The notes under the pieces: model-generated
What the model saw: only the letters and a program-made list of their open reading frames with translations
Told to the model about the DNA's origin: nothing
Database searches by the model: none
Program-made: the position numbers and the translations under genes
Shown here: in pieces, positions 43,695 through 52,340 of the stretch
Position numbering within the stretch: position 1 is the stretch's first letter
Layout: every line of letters begins with the position of its first letter
NCBI RefSeq assembly: GCF_002149015.1
Contig: NZ_NGFO01000003.1
Location: 210,779-274,778, forward strand
Length of the DNA: 64,000 nt
Reading direction: 5' to 3'
Source of the DNA: Gordonia lacunae
GTDB lineage: Bacteria > Actinomycetota > Actinomycetes > Mycobacteriales > Mycobacteriaceae

Positions 43695-44369
43695 GTGACA
43701 GACGCCAACGATCACACCGCCGGCGAGTCCCGTATCAGTCACGTCGGCAGCTTCCGATTCCTGTTCGACACCCAGGAGTGGGAGTGGTCCGACGAGGTCG
43801 CCGAGATGCACGGCTACCGACCCGGTGAGGTCACTCCGACGACGGAGCTGATCGCCGGGCACAAGCATCCAGAGGACCGGCAGTCGTTCGAGGAATTGCT
43901 CGCGACCATGCTGGACCGCCGCATCCCGTTCTCGAGCCGGCATCGCATCGTCGACACCCAGGGTGAGGTCCGTCACGTCGCGGTCGTCTCGCAACAACTC
44001 ACCGACGACTCCGGTGCGGTCATCGGCGCCGAGGGTTTCTACCTCGATCTGACGGCGATCGAGGAGCGCGCGGTCAAGGACCGCGTCGACGAGCATGTCG
44101 CGCGGTTCCGGGAACACCAGGGCGTCATCGAACAGGCCAAGGGCATGATCTCGCTGGCCTACGGGGTCAGTGCCGATCGCGCGTTCGAGGTCATGCGATG
44201 GCGGTCGCAGACCGCGAACGTCAAGGTGAACGAACTCGCGCGGTCGATCGTCACCGGGGTCCACAAGTACGTGGTGCTGCCGGACCCTGTGCGGCAGTCC
44301 TTCGACCACCTGCTGCTCAACGCGCACCGCACCGAGGACCAGAGCTCTCCACACTCGAACTCACACTGA
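43695..44369 (+). CDS. PAS-ANTAR regulator
   Basis: A 224-residue protein. The first half is a PAS-fold sensor (SFRFLFDTQEWEWSDEVAEMHGYRPGEVTPTTELIAGHKHPEDRQSFEELL, HRIVDTQGEVRHVAVVSQQL) and the second is an ANTAR domain (FREHQGVIEQAKGMISLAYGVSADRAFEVMRWRSQTANVKVNELARSIV). The GTG at 43695 is preferred because AGGGG lies 5 nt upstream; ATG 43665 is possible. It precedes a glycosyltransferase operon by 166 bp containing three hairpins, a possible RNA target. Confidence 0.85.
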   Translation: MTDANDHTAGESRISHVGSFRFLFDTQEWEWSDEVAEMHGYRPGEVTPTTELIAGHKHPEDRQSFEELLATMLDRRIPFSSRHRIVDTQGEVRHVAVVSQQLTDDSGAVIGAEGFYLDLTAIEERAVKDRVDEHVARFREHQGVIEQAKGMISLAYGVSADRAFEVMRWRSQTANVKVNELARSIVTGVHKYVVLPDPVRQSFDHLLLNAHRTEDQSSPHSNSH

Positions 44370-44394
44370 TCACAACACCGTTCACCGGGTACCT

Positions 44395-44483
44395 CGGCGG
44401 TTTCGCCGCCGGCGATCCGGGGTATTCGTCCCCGAACGAGAACTGGCCGGAGATCGGCAGTCATCGGCGGCTCGCGAAGCCGC
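44395..44483 (+). promoter_or_regulatory. Three consecutive hairpins before the glycosyltransferase operon
   Basis: In the 166-bp gap after the PAS-ANTAR gene, CGGCGG/CCGCCG (44395-44411, 5-nt loop), CGGGG/CCCCG (44418-44434, 7-nt loop) and GCGGCT/AGCCGC (44467-44483, 5-nt loop) could form in the RNA. ANTAR proteins act on paired hairpins, so a link is possible, although the loops are not the canonical hexaloops. Confidence 0.35.
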
Positions 44484-44535
44484 GATCGCGTAGGCCCGGT
44501 TGAGAACACAGCCGTTGCGACCCGAGTGAACGGAT

Positions 44536-45738
44536 GTGGCAGTGAGCAGTGGGCAGCCCAGCGGAACAGGAACCCTCGAGACCACGGGGGTGAGCACCAC
44601 ACGAGATCGGTCGGTCATGCCGGCGGGTCCCCGCCGGCGCACGGACGTCGGCACCACCCGCGTGCGCGTCGCGTCGGTGCCGCAATCCCATGTGTACGTC
44701 CGGCACCTGTCGCCGCTCAACGGAGCGGTCAGCGACCTCGACACCGGACCGGTGTCGGTGGTGCGCCTACCCGATCCGGCACCGGCCGACGGCGCGAAGG
44801 TGCCGGGCGGCTGGTGGCCTCCGCTGATGCTCGATCCCGCGTGGATTGCGCGGCATCACACCGAGTTCGACGTCTTCCACATCCACTTCGGGTTCGACGC
44901 CATCGAGCCGGCGGTGATGTCGGCGGTGATCGACGAACTGCGCACCCACGGCAAACCGCTCGTGTACACGCTGCATGATCTGCGTAACCCGCATCACCCC
45001 GAGCCGGGACGTCACGAAGAGGTCCTCGACCTCCTCGTGCCCGCTGCGGACGAGGTCATCACGTTGACCCCGGGCGTGGCCGATGAGATCGCCCGTCGCT
45101 GGCACCGGGAGGCGACCGTCCTCCCCCACCCGCACGTCGTGCCGCCGGGACGATTCGCCGCACGCGAACCGAACACCGACGAGTTCGTCGTCGGCGTCCA
45201 CGCCAAGAGCATCCGCGCCAACATGGACCCCCTGCCGGTCATCATGACCCTGCTCGAGGCCGCGGCCGACTACCCGGACATGACCGTCCAGATCAACCTG
45301 CACGACGAGGTGTTCGTTCCGGGTGAGCACGCCTACAACCCCGACTTCGGCACGACCGCCCTGGCACTGTCGCGGCACCCCTACGCGCGCGTGCGGGTCC
45401 ATGACTATTTCACCGACGATCAGCTGTGGGACTATCTGCGGAGCCTGTCCGTATCGGTACTCCCGTACCGGTTCGGAACGCACTCGGGCTGGCTCGAGGC
45501 CTGCCACGATCTCGGTACCACCGTCATCGCACCGACTTGCGGCTTCTACCGGGAGCAACAGGAGTGCCTGTCCTACGAGTTCACCGAGGACCACTTCGAT
45601 CCGGACTCGCTGGTTTCCGCTGTGGCGCAGGCCTATACGGCTCGGCGGTCGGCCGCACTGTGGCCGGAGCGACGTGCCCAGCGCCAGTCGCTCGCCGAAC
45701 ACCACGCCGCCCTCTACACCCGGATCCTGGATGCGTGA
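44536..45738 (+). CDS. Glycosyltransferase, GT-B fold (first of four)
   Basis: A 400-residue protein resembling GT4 enzymes: VRVASVPQSHVYVRHLSP, FDVFHIHFGFD, LVYTLHDLRNPHHPEPGRHEE, ADEVITLTPGVADEIARR and a C-terminal domain with SVSVLPYRFGTHSGWLEACHDLGTTVIAPTCGFYREQ, where the nucleotide-sugar-binding Glu is expected. The N-terminal 45 residues before TTRVRVAS look unconserved, so a later start such as the GTG near 44590 is possible. Its stop lies 8 bp inside the next gene. It starts a tightly coupled glycosyltransferase operon. Confidence 0.8.
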   Translation: MAVSSGQPSGTGTLETTGVSTTRDRSVMPAGPRRRTDVGTTRVRVASVPQSHVYVRHLSPLNGAVSDLDTGPVSVVRLPDPAPADGAKVPGGWWPPLMLDPAWIARHHTEFDVFHIHFGFDAIEPAVMSAVIDELRTHGKPLVYTLHDLRNPHHPEPGRHEEVLDLLVPAADEVITLTPGVADEIARRWHREATVLPHPHVVPPGRFAAREPNTDEFVVGVHAKSIRANMDPLPVIMTLLEAAADYPDMTVQINLHDEVFVPGEHAYNPDFGTTALALSRHPYARVRVHDYFTDDQLWDYLRSLSVSVLPYRFGTHSGWLEACHDLGTTVIAPTCGFYREQQECLSYEFTEDHFDPDSLVSAVAQAYTARRSAALWPERRAQRQSLAEHHAALYTRILDA

Positions 45739-46840
45739 CACGCTGAAGATCGCCATCGTCGCATCGAGCCGCTATCCGATCGCACAGCCGTTCGCCGGCG
45801 GACTCGAGGCCCATGTCTGGCATCTGACTCGCGCCCTGACCCTCGCCGGACACGAGGTCACGCTGTTCGCGGGTGCCGGTAGCGACCTCCCGGTCGACTC
45901 GGATCGCCTGCGCGGCGAGCTGTTCGAGCCGTCCGCGGCCGCACGCTCGGATGTGTCGATGCCTCAGCTCGAAGCGCTGCAGGATCATCACGCGTATCTG
46001 TCGCTGATGCTCTCGTTCACGCGCAACCCCGGCGACTACGACGTGATCCACAATCACAGCCTGCACTACCTCCCGGTCGCCATGGGTCCGGCGGTGCAGA
46101 CCCCGATGGTCACCACGCTGCACACCCCGCCGACGCCGTGGCTCGAGTCGGCTCTGACCCTCGCGCCCGGTACGCGGTGCGTCGCGGTCAGCCGGCACAC
46201 GGCACGGTCCTGGTCGCATGTTCTCGGCGACATCCCGGTGGTGCACAACGGAGTTCAGCTGGAGCGCTGGCCCACCGGTCCGGGCGGGGACGATCTGGTC
46301 TGGTTCGGTCGGTTCGTCCCGGAGAAGGGGGCGCATCTCGCTATCGAGGCCGCGCAGCGCGCCGGGCGCCGGCTCCGGCTGGCCGGACCCATCAGCGACA
46401 CACGGTATTTCGAGCAGCAGATCGCTCCGTCCCTGGGCGGCCTCGTGCACTACGAGGGACACCTCCACCAGCACGACCTGGCCCGGCTGGTGGGGTCCTG
46501 CGGGACGACCCTGGTGAGCCCCGTCTGGGACGAACCGTACGGGCTCGTGGTCGCGGAGTCCCTCGCGTGCGGCACCCCGGTGGCGTGCTTCGCGCGCGGG
46601 GGTATCCCGGAGATCGTCGGCGACGACGCGGGCGTCCTCGTCCCGCCGGGCGATGTCGACGCGCTGGCACTCGCCGCGGAGCAAGCGCTCACCATCGACC
46701 GGCGACTCGTGCGGCGCCGGGCCGAGGAGCACTGCTCCGACACCGCGATGATCGGCCGGTACACCGACATCTACGCCGATCTGGTCGCCGGACGTCCGGT
46801 CACCGGCGCCGAGTCGCCGGCCCTGGAGGTACCGGTGTGA
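45731..46840 (+). CDS. Glycosyltransferase family 4
   Basis: A 369-residue retaining GT-B enzyme. LKIAIVASSRYPIAQPFAGGLEAHVWHLTRALTLAGHEVTLFAG is the GT4 acceptor domain with the Gly-rich loop. VVHNGVQLERWP, LVWFGRFVPEKGAHLAIEAAQRAG and SPVWDEPYGLVVAESLACGTPVACFARGGIPEIV form the donor domain with the E-x7-E signature. It transfers a sugar from a nucleotide donor to an unknown acceptor. It overlaps its neighbours by 8 and 4 bp. Confidence 0.92.
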   Translation: MRDTLKIAIVASSRYPIAQPFAGGLEAHVWHLTRALTLAGHEVTLFAGAGSDLPVDSDRLRGELFEPSAAARSDVSMPQLEALQDHHAYLSLMLSFTRNPGDYDVIHNHSLHYLPVAMGPAVQTPMVTTLHTPPTPWLESALTLAPGTRCVAVSRHTARSWSHVLGDIPVVHNGVQLERWPTGPGGDDLVWFGRFVPEKGAHLAIEAAQRAGRRLRLAGPISDTRYFEQQIAPSLGGLVHYEGHLHQHDLARLVGSCGTTLVSPVWDEPYGLVVAESLACGTPVACFARGGIPEIVGDDAGVLVPPGDVDALALAAEQALTIDRRLVRRRAEEHCSDTAMIGRYTDIYADLVAGRPVTGAESPALEVPV

Positions 46841-47817
46841 TCGGTTACTACGTCCACCACCAGGGACGCGGACACTGCTCCCGCGCCACGGCCATCGCCG
46901 GCCGGATCGACACCGACGTCGTCGCGCTGACCAGCGCGTCGCTGTCCGATCCGGCCTTCAGCGAGGTGATCACCCTCGACCGCGACGACGCCGACCCCGA
47001 GCCCCGCGGGGTCGACGTGCATGGCCTGTTGCACTGGGCGCCGCGGCACGACCGTGGTCTGCGGACGCGCATGGCGCAACTGGCGGAGTTCGTCGCCGAG
47101 CGCACCCCGGCGGCCGTCGTCGTCGACGTGTCGGTCGAGGTCACCCTGTTCCTCCGGCTGCTCGGCGTACCGGTGATCGTGACAGCACAACCAGGGGTCC
47201 GCGACGACCTGCCGCATCAGCTCGCCTACCGGGCCGCCGATGCGATCATCGCGCCCTGGCCCGCCGAGCTGTATCAGCCGGACTGGCTTCGGGAGCACCT
47301 GCCGAAGACGGTCTTCACCGGCGGCATCTCCCGCTTCGACGGACGGCTTCCGGTCTCGCACCCCACCTTTGCCACCGACATACTCGTCCTCACCGGCGCC
47401 GGCGGGGAACGCGGGGTACCGCACCCGGCGGCCACTCTGGCCGACGAGCTCCCGGGACGCACCGTCGTCGGGCTCGGACCTGCGTTCGGAACGTGGGTCG
47501 ACGACCCGTGGCCCTTCTTGTGCAGCGCCCGGGTGACCGTCATCGGTGCGGGTCAGGGAAGCGTCGCCGACGCCGCTGCGGCGGGCCGACCGGCCGTCGT
47601 GATCCCCGAGGACCGGCCGTTCGCCGAACAGCGGGCAACCGGCAACACCCTGGCGCGCTCCGAACTCGCGCTCGTGACGTCATCATGGCCGGACACCGAG
47701 ACGTGGCGGTCGATCCTCGACACCGTCGGGGACTCGTCGCCGGCGTGGTCGCGGTGGCACACCGCGGGTGCCGCCGGGCGTGCCGCGCGCGCCATCGAAG
47801 CGGTCGCCCACCGATGA
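46837..47817 (+). CDS. MurG-like (GT1/GT28-type) glycosyltransferase
   Basis: A 326-residue protein that starts MIGYYVHHQGRGHCSRATAIAGRI, the glycine-rich N-terminal loop of MurG/MGDG-synthase-like enzymes. A donor domain follows with ILVLTGAGGERGVPHPAATLADELPG and VIGAGQGSVADAAAAGRPAVVIPEDRPFAEQRATGNTLAR. The GTG at 46837 overlaps the previous stop (GTGA) and is preceded by GGAGG. It is the third gene of the operon. Acceptor and donor are not predictable. Confidence 0.85.
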   Translation: MIGYYVHHQGRGHCSRATAIAGRIDTDVVALTSASLSDPAFSEVITLDRDDADPEPRGVDVHGLLHWAPRHDRGLRTRMAQLAEFVAERTPAAVVVDVSVEVTLFLRLLGVPVIVTAQPGVRDDLPHQLAYRAADAIIAPWPAELYQPDWLREHLPKTVFTGGISRFDGRLPVSHPTFATDILVLTGAGGERGVPHPAATLADELPGRTVVGLGPAFGTWVDDPWPFLCSARVTVIGAGQGSVADAAAAGRPAVVIPEDRPFAEQRATGNTLARSELALVTSSWPDTETWRSILDTVGDSSPAWSRWHTAGAAGRAARAIEAVAHR

Positions 47818-48674
47818 CCGGCTCGCCCGACGTGGTCGCGGTGATCACGATCGTGTCGGGGCGACACGTCCACCTGCGGCGCCAGCTCGAGGCCTTCGGC
47901 CACTCAACCCACCGGCCCGACGTGCACATCATCGTGGCCATGGACGATCCGGACATCGCCACGGTCGTCGCGGATCATCCGGTGCGTGTCATCCACATCC
48001 GCAACGACGACCCGCACACCCTGCAACTCGCCGACGCGCGCAACGCCGGGGCAGCGGCCGCGATCGCGGCGGGGGCGACGATCCTGGTGTTCCTCGACGT
48101 CGACTGCATCCCCGGTCCGGACCTGCTGGGGCGGTACCTGCGGTCCTGCGCGGCGACGCCGGACCTCAAGCTCCTCTACTGCGGTCCGGTCACCTACCTG
48201 CCATCCGACCAGCCGACCTTCGACGCCCGTGAACTCTCCCGGTTCACCGACCCGCACCCGGCGCGTCCGTCACCGGGATGCGGACAGACCCAGCTCTCGT
48301 CGGAACTGATGCTGTTCTGGTCGCTGTCGTTCGCCGTGCGGGCCGCCGACTGGCTGGCCCTCGACGGCTTCCACCCGGGCTACCGGGGCTACGGTGGCGA
48401 GGACACGGACTTCGCGATGTCCGCGCGCAACAACGGGTTCCGGATCGCCTGGGTGGGCGGCGCACACGCCTATCACCAGCACCACGCCGTGTCGAACCCG
48501 CCGATCGAGCATCTCGCGGACATCCTCCGCAACGCCCGGGTCTTCCACCGGCGCTGGGGCACGTGGCCCATGGAGGGATGGTTGCGCGCCTTCGCCGAAC
48601 GCGGTCTCGCGGCCTACGATCCAGTCGGCGATGATTGGCGGTTGGTCAGCGGCGGAACTTCGAGAACCGGATGA
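47814..48674 (+). CDS. Glycosyltransferase family 2-like (GT-A fold)
   Basis: A 286-residue inverting GT-A enzyme: VAVITIVSGRHVHLRRQLEAF, IHIRNDDPHTLQLADARNAGAAAAIAAGATILVFLDVDCIPGPDLL with the DxD-type metal site (Asp-Val-Asp), and FHPGYRGYGGEDTDFAMSARNNGFRIAWVGGAHAYHQHH, a galactosyltransferase-like acceptor/base motif (GGEDTD). It overlaps the previous gene by 4 bp. Its last 29 bp overlap the 3' end of the facing RsbW-like gene. Confidence 0.88.
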   Translation: MTGSPDVVAVITIVSGRHVHLRRQLEAFGHSTHRPDVHIIVAMDDPDIATVVADHPVRVIHIRNDDPHTLQLADARNAGAAAAIAAGATILVFLDVDCIPGPDLLGRYLRSCAATPDLKLLYCGPVTYLPSDQPTFDARELSRFTDPHPARPSPGCGQTQLSSELMLFWSLSFAVRAADWLALDGFHPGYRGYGGEDTDFAMSARNNGFRIAWVGGAHAYHQHHAVSNPPIEHLADILRNARVFHRRWGTWPMEGWLRAFAERGLAAYDPVGDDWRLVSGGTSRTG

Positions 48675-49128
48675 CGACGCCGTGGGACTCCGAGTCCGTC
48701 AGCGGTTCGTCGTAGGAGATCGTGTGGGTGTCGGTCACGGTCTGCACGATTCGCCAGCCGAACGTCGACTGCTTGAGCGTCACGCCGCCGACGAGTTCGC
48801 CGCGGATCTCCCCGACCACGCCCTGCGGTGACAGGTGCAGCGTGAGCTCGATCGACGAGTCCTCGGCTGCGGCGGAGATGATCTGGGAGCAGATCTCGTC
48901 CACGGCCACCTTGGCGTCGATGACGTCGTCGAGTGCCCAGTCGTCGATGTAGAGAGCGGTCTCGACCAGCCCTCGTACCAGTGCGAGGCGATCGGTGGCG
49001 GCCGGAACCCGCAGGACCGTCGGCGCTCGGCCGTCGATCGATAGCTGGGACGTCGCGTCGGAATCGGTCATCAAATGAGTCTTCTTCGCCCGTTGCTTGG
49101 TGGTGCCGATCTCGGCTGGTCTGGTCAT
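48646..49128 (-). CDS. RsbW-like anti-sigma factor / ATP-binding protein
   Basis: A 160-residue HATPase-fold protein: PAATDRLALVRGLVETALYIDDWALDDVIDAKVAVDEICSQIISAAAED, then a short beta region and TLKQSTFGWRIVQTVTDTH. RsbW-type proteins bind and inhibit a SigB/SigF factor and phosphorylate a STAS antagonist. The N-box Asn normally four residues after the Glu is a Gln here (VDEICSQ), so kinase activity may be weak. The ATG at 49128 has GGGG before it; ATG 49071 is an alternative. Likely partners are the sigma factor at 51040 and the STAS protein at 52341. Confidence 0.8.
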   Translation of the reverse strand: MTRPAEIGTTKQRAKKTHLMTDSDATSQLSIDGRAPTVLRVPAATDRLALVRGLVETALYIDDWALDDVIDAKVAVDEICSQIISAAAEDSSIELTLHLSPQGVVGEIRGELVGGVTLKQSTFGWRIVQTVTDTHTISYDEPLTDSESHGVVIRFSKFRR

Positions 49129-49391
49129 GAGTGCCCCGTGATTCCGTGTTCCAAACCGCGGCTCGAGGAGTTCGCCGCGCTGAGCGTGCCCCCAACACGT
49201 CTGGCCACGGTAGCAGAGCATTTCTCGGCACTCGGACCCGATGAGACTGACATCTCGTTTCGTCCCAATTCCGACGAGGCGTCCGCGCGATGACGTTTCA
49301 TCCCCGGCCCGACGCGGTAACCCGTCCGCACCGAGGCCGGTCGTCCAGCACCGGCCACCGAGCCACAACCAGACAGTGCAGGGAGTGCACC

Positions 49392-49856
49392 ATGCCAGAT
49401 CTGACACCCGACCGAGAAGTCGCCTCGCGCGAGGCGATCGCCCGACGTCCGGCGCGAAAGTCACGAGGGCTGAAGGCGATCGGCCTCCTCGGCTTCGTCT
49501 GCCTCGGACTCATGCTGGTACTCGCGGGCCTCGCGATCGCCGCCGGCGCGGGTGATCGTGATGCGACGGTGTGGCTGGCGGTGGGCGCCGTCCTCGCGGG
49601 GCTGCTCGCGATCGGCCTGCTCATCAGCAGCCGGGTCCTGCTTCGACGCCGCGCCGCCCGAGACGGTGATCGCGCCCATCAGGACCCGATCCAGCCGGAG
49701 ACCACCGCCGAGGAGGCCGAGCGGTACGAGGAACGCTTCCACGACTTCCCGGTCGAACACGCCGGAAAGCGAGAGCGCGGACGGGACGACCGTTTGGACG
49801 AGATGCACGACGACGGTCATCGGCACAACCGGCGACACAACGAGGGAAAGGCCTGA
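49392..49856 (+). CDS. Small membrane protein of unknown function
   Basis: A 154-residue protein: a basic N-terminal cytoplasmic part, two transmembrane helices (LKAIGLLGFVCLGLMLVLAGLAIAAGA and TVWLAVGAVLAGLLAIGLLISSRVLL), then a very charged C-terminal tail rich in Arg, Asp, Glu and His (HDFPVEHAGKRERGRDDRLDEMHDDGHRHNRRHNEG). The His/Asp tail could bind metal. GGGAG precedes the ATG at 49392. It sits 3 bp before the alcohol dehydrogenase, so the two are cotranscribed. I do not recognise a family. Confidence 0.8.
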   Translation: MPDLTPDREVASREAIARRPARKSRGLKAIGLLGFVCLGLMLVLAGLAIAAGAGDRDATVWLAVGAVLAGLLAIGLLISSRVLLRRRAARDGDRAHQDPIQPETTAEEAERYEERFHDFPVEHAGKRERGRDDRLDEMHDDGHRHNRRHNEGKA

Positions 49857-49859
49857 AGA

Positions 49860-51038
49860 ATGCGCGCAGTGACCTGGCAGGGCAAACGACACGTGTCGGT
49901 CGACACCGTGCCCGACCCGAAGATCATCGAGCCCACCGACGCCATCATCAAGGTCACCTCGACCAACATCTGCGGATCCGATCTGCACCTCTACGAGGTG
50001 CTCGGCCCGTTCATGCAGGCCGGTGACATCCTCGGACACGAACCGATGGGGATCGTCGAGGAGGTCGGCAGCGAGACCGGCGACCTGCGGGTCGGCGACC
50101 GCGTCGTCATCCCGTTCCAGATTTCTTGCGGCTCATGCCTTTTCTGCCACGACGGGCTGATGACGCAGTGTGCGACGACGCGCGTCACCGACCAGGGTAT
50201 GGGCGCCGCACTGTTCGGCTACTCCCAGCTCTACGGTTCAGTACCCGGCGGACAGGCCGAGTATCTCCGCGTGCCCCAGGCACAGTTCACGCACATCAAG
50301 GTGCCGCTGGAGAAGCCCGATTCGCGGTACGTCTATCTCTCTGACGTGCTGCCGACGGCCTGGCAGGCCGTGGCCTACGCCGAGATCCCCCGGGGCGGGA
50401 CCGTCACGGTGCTGGGCCTCGGTCCGATCGGCGACATGGCCGCCCGCATCGCCGCGCACCAGGGCGCCCGGGTCATCGGTGTCGACCGCGTACCCGAACG
50501 GTTGGCCCGCGCCGAGGCCCGCGGCATCGAGACCGTGAACTTCGACGCGGTCGACAACGTCGGCGACGCCATCCGCGACCTCACCGGCGGACTGGGCACC
50601 GACTCGGTCATCGACGCGGTGGGCATGGAGGCCCACGGATCGCCGATCAACAAGGCGCTGCAGAGCGTCGTCGGACTGCTGCCCGACGCCGTGGCCCGCA
50701 AGGCGATGTCCGAGGTGGGCACCGACCGGCTCGGAGCGCTCTATTCCGCGATCGACATCATCAAGCGCGGCGGCACGATCTCGCTGTCCGGCGTGTACGG
50801 CGGCGCGGCCGACCCGCTGCCCATGCTGACGATGTTCGACAAGCAGATCCGGCTGCACATGGGACAGGCGAACGTGAAGCGGTGGGTCGACGACATCATG
50901 CCGCTGCTCTCCGACGACGACCCGCTGGGTGTCGACACCTTCGCCACTCACGAGCTACCGCTCGACGAGGCGCCGCAGGCCTATGAGACCTTCCAGCGCA
51001 AGGACGACGGCATGGTCAAGGTGATCCTCAAGCCGTGA
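49860..51038 (+). CDS. Zinc-dependent alcohol dehydrogenase
   Basis: A 392-residue medium-chain dehydrogenase. The catalytic zinc site is in TNICGSDLHLYE and GHEPMGIVEEVG, and the structural zinc loop is CGSCLFCHDGLMTQC. The NAD site is VTVLGLGPIGDMAARIAAHQGARVIGVDR. The sequence is of the formaldehyde dismutase / glutathione-independent formaldehyde dehydrogenase-like branch, with a DAVGMEAHGSP loop. It probably oxidises aldehydes or alcohols under stress. It is coupled to the small membrane protein upstream and ends 1 bp before the facing sigma factor gene. Confidence 0.92.
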   Translation: MRAVTWQGKRHVSVDTVPDPKIIEPTDAIIKVTSTNICGSDLHLYEVLGPFMQAGDILGHEPMGIVEEVGSETGDLRVGDRVVIPFQISCGSCLFCHDGLMTQCATTRVTDQGMGAALFGYSQLYGSVPGGQAEYLRVPQAQFTHIKVPLEKPDSRYVYLSDVLPTAWQAVAYAEIPRGGTVTVLGLGPIGDMAARIAAHQGARVIGVDRVPERLARAEARGIETVNFDAVDNVGDAIRDLTGGLGTDSVIDAVGMEAHGSPINKALQSVVGLLPDAVARKAMSEVGTDRLGALYSAIDIIKRGGTISLSGVYGGAADPLPMLTMFDKQIRLHMGQANVKRWVDDIMPLLSDDDPLGVDTFATHELPLDEAPQAYETFQRKDDGMVKVILKP

Positions 51039-51039
51039 C

Positions 51040-51900
51040 TCAGCGGGGCCTGCCGCGGCCCTTGGCTGCGGCGGGCTCTCCGCCGGCCGGCAGGGAGTCG
51101 TCGTCCCCCGCGTCCTCGTCATCGTCCTCGACGACGACCTCGGACCGCAGGGTCTCGAGGATGCGTGTCAGCAGACGCGACACATGCATCTGGGAGATCC
51201 CCACCTCACGCGCGATCTCACTCTGCGACATCGACTTGAAGAACCGCAGGGTGAGGATCGTGCGCTCGCGTTCGGTGAGTCGCTCGAGTGCCGGCTGGAG
51301 CGTGACGAATTCTTCGACGAGTTCCAGCCGTGAATCCTCGTCGCCGAGGGTGTCGGCCAGGGTCCAGCCGTCGGTCGAGGAGCCGGCCTCGGCGTCGATC
51401 GAGCTCGCGGTGTAGGCCGACCGGGCGACCATTCCCTCGATCACCTCGCCGACCGGCAGGTCGAGGTGCTTCGCGATCTCGCTCGGGCGCGGCGACCGAC
51501 CCAGGGATTGCAGCAGCTCTTCGCTGGCCTTGGCGATGTTGAGAGAGGCCTCCTGAGCCCGGCGGGGCACGCGGATGGACCAGGTGCTGTCGCGGAAGTA
51601 CCGCTTGACCTCGCCCATGACGGTGGGCACCGCGAAGGCGAGGAAGTTGTTGCCGCGCTCGACATCGAACCTGTCGACGGCATGCATCAGACCGATCCGC
51701 GCCACCTGCCGCAGATCGTCGATGGGTTCGCCGCGCTCGGAGAAGCGCCTGGCGACGTGGTCGGCCAGAGGCAGGCACCTCGCGATGACCCCTTCTCGCA
51801 GCCGGGCACGACTGTCGTCGTCCTTCTCTTCGTGCATTGCACGCAGAGATGGGATGACGTCGCTGTAGTCGTCGTGATCGCCCCGGTCTCCCGACGCCAT
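51040..51900 (-). CDS. sigF: Alternative sigma factor, SigF/SigB type, with AT-hook-like tail
   Basis: A 286-residue group 3 sigma factor. Region 2 holds DHVARRFSERGEPIDDLRQVARIGLMHAVDRFDVERGNNFLAFAVPTVMGEVKRYFRD; region 3 holds RPSEIAKHLDLPVGEVIEG; region 4 holds LTERERTILTLRFFKSMSQSEIAREVGISQMHVSRLLTRIL. The last 28 residues are an acidic run (EDDDEDAGDDD) ending AAAKGRGRPR, which contains the AT-hook core GRP. The start at 51900 (MASGDRGDHDDYS) is preferred. It should direct general-stress transcription and be held by an RsbW such as the one at 48646. Confidence 0.9.
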   Translation of the reverse strand: MASGDRGDHDDYSDVIPSLRAMHEEKDDDSRARLREGVIARCLPLADHVARRFSERGEPIDDLRQVARIGLMHAVDRFDVERGNNFLAFAVPTVMGEVKRYFRDSTWSIRVPRRAQEASLNIAKASEELLQSLGRSPRPSEIAKHLDLPVGEVIEGMVARSAYTASSIDAEAGSSTDGWTLADTLGDEDSRLELVEEFVTLQPALERLTERERTILTLRFFKSMSQSEIAREVGISQMHVSRLLTRILETLRSEVVVEDDDEDAGDDDSLPAGGEPAAAKGRGRPR

Positions 51901-52340
51901 TCTCACCACCAGACTTCGAAGACAACACGAGAACTGATGCGCAGACCTCGTGCCGCAACCAGAACAGGAACGATGTGCGCACCGGGTTCGACGCATATCC
52001 GGCTCCAGCCAACCATGGTCGTACGACAGCGTCCAGCCACGCCGGGTGCGGCCTGGTCAGAGCGATGCATGGCAGGAACACACCGCATAAAAGCTGCCGA
52101 AGTGGGCACAACCTTGTACGCAATGCTCGTGCAACGTAGGGTAAGAGATGCGGTTCAGGTAGAAGCTGCGTTCTAAGTGACAGGCGCCCAGGGCCTCTTC
52201 GCTTCCCACCATCACGTGTCGATCTTTCTCTGACGGTCGTGAACTTGGGTTACTCAACGCCAAATCGGTGGAGTATCAAGGTCTTCGATCCAGAGGTGAT
52301 GGTCGTGGCCAAACGCGCACTTGACTGAAACGAGAACATC
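51901..52340. other. 440-bp intergenic region, sigF / STAS
   Basis: This divergent gap is AT-richer than its surroundings and should hold both promoters. GGGTAA at about 52137 resembles a SigF/SigB -10 element, but I do not find a convincing GTTT-like -35 at the right spacing. Near the right end a 9-codon frame (52299-52328, MVVAKRALD) with GAGGTG upstream stops 12 bp before the STAS start and may be a leader peptide. No longer gene is supported. Confidence 0.35.
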
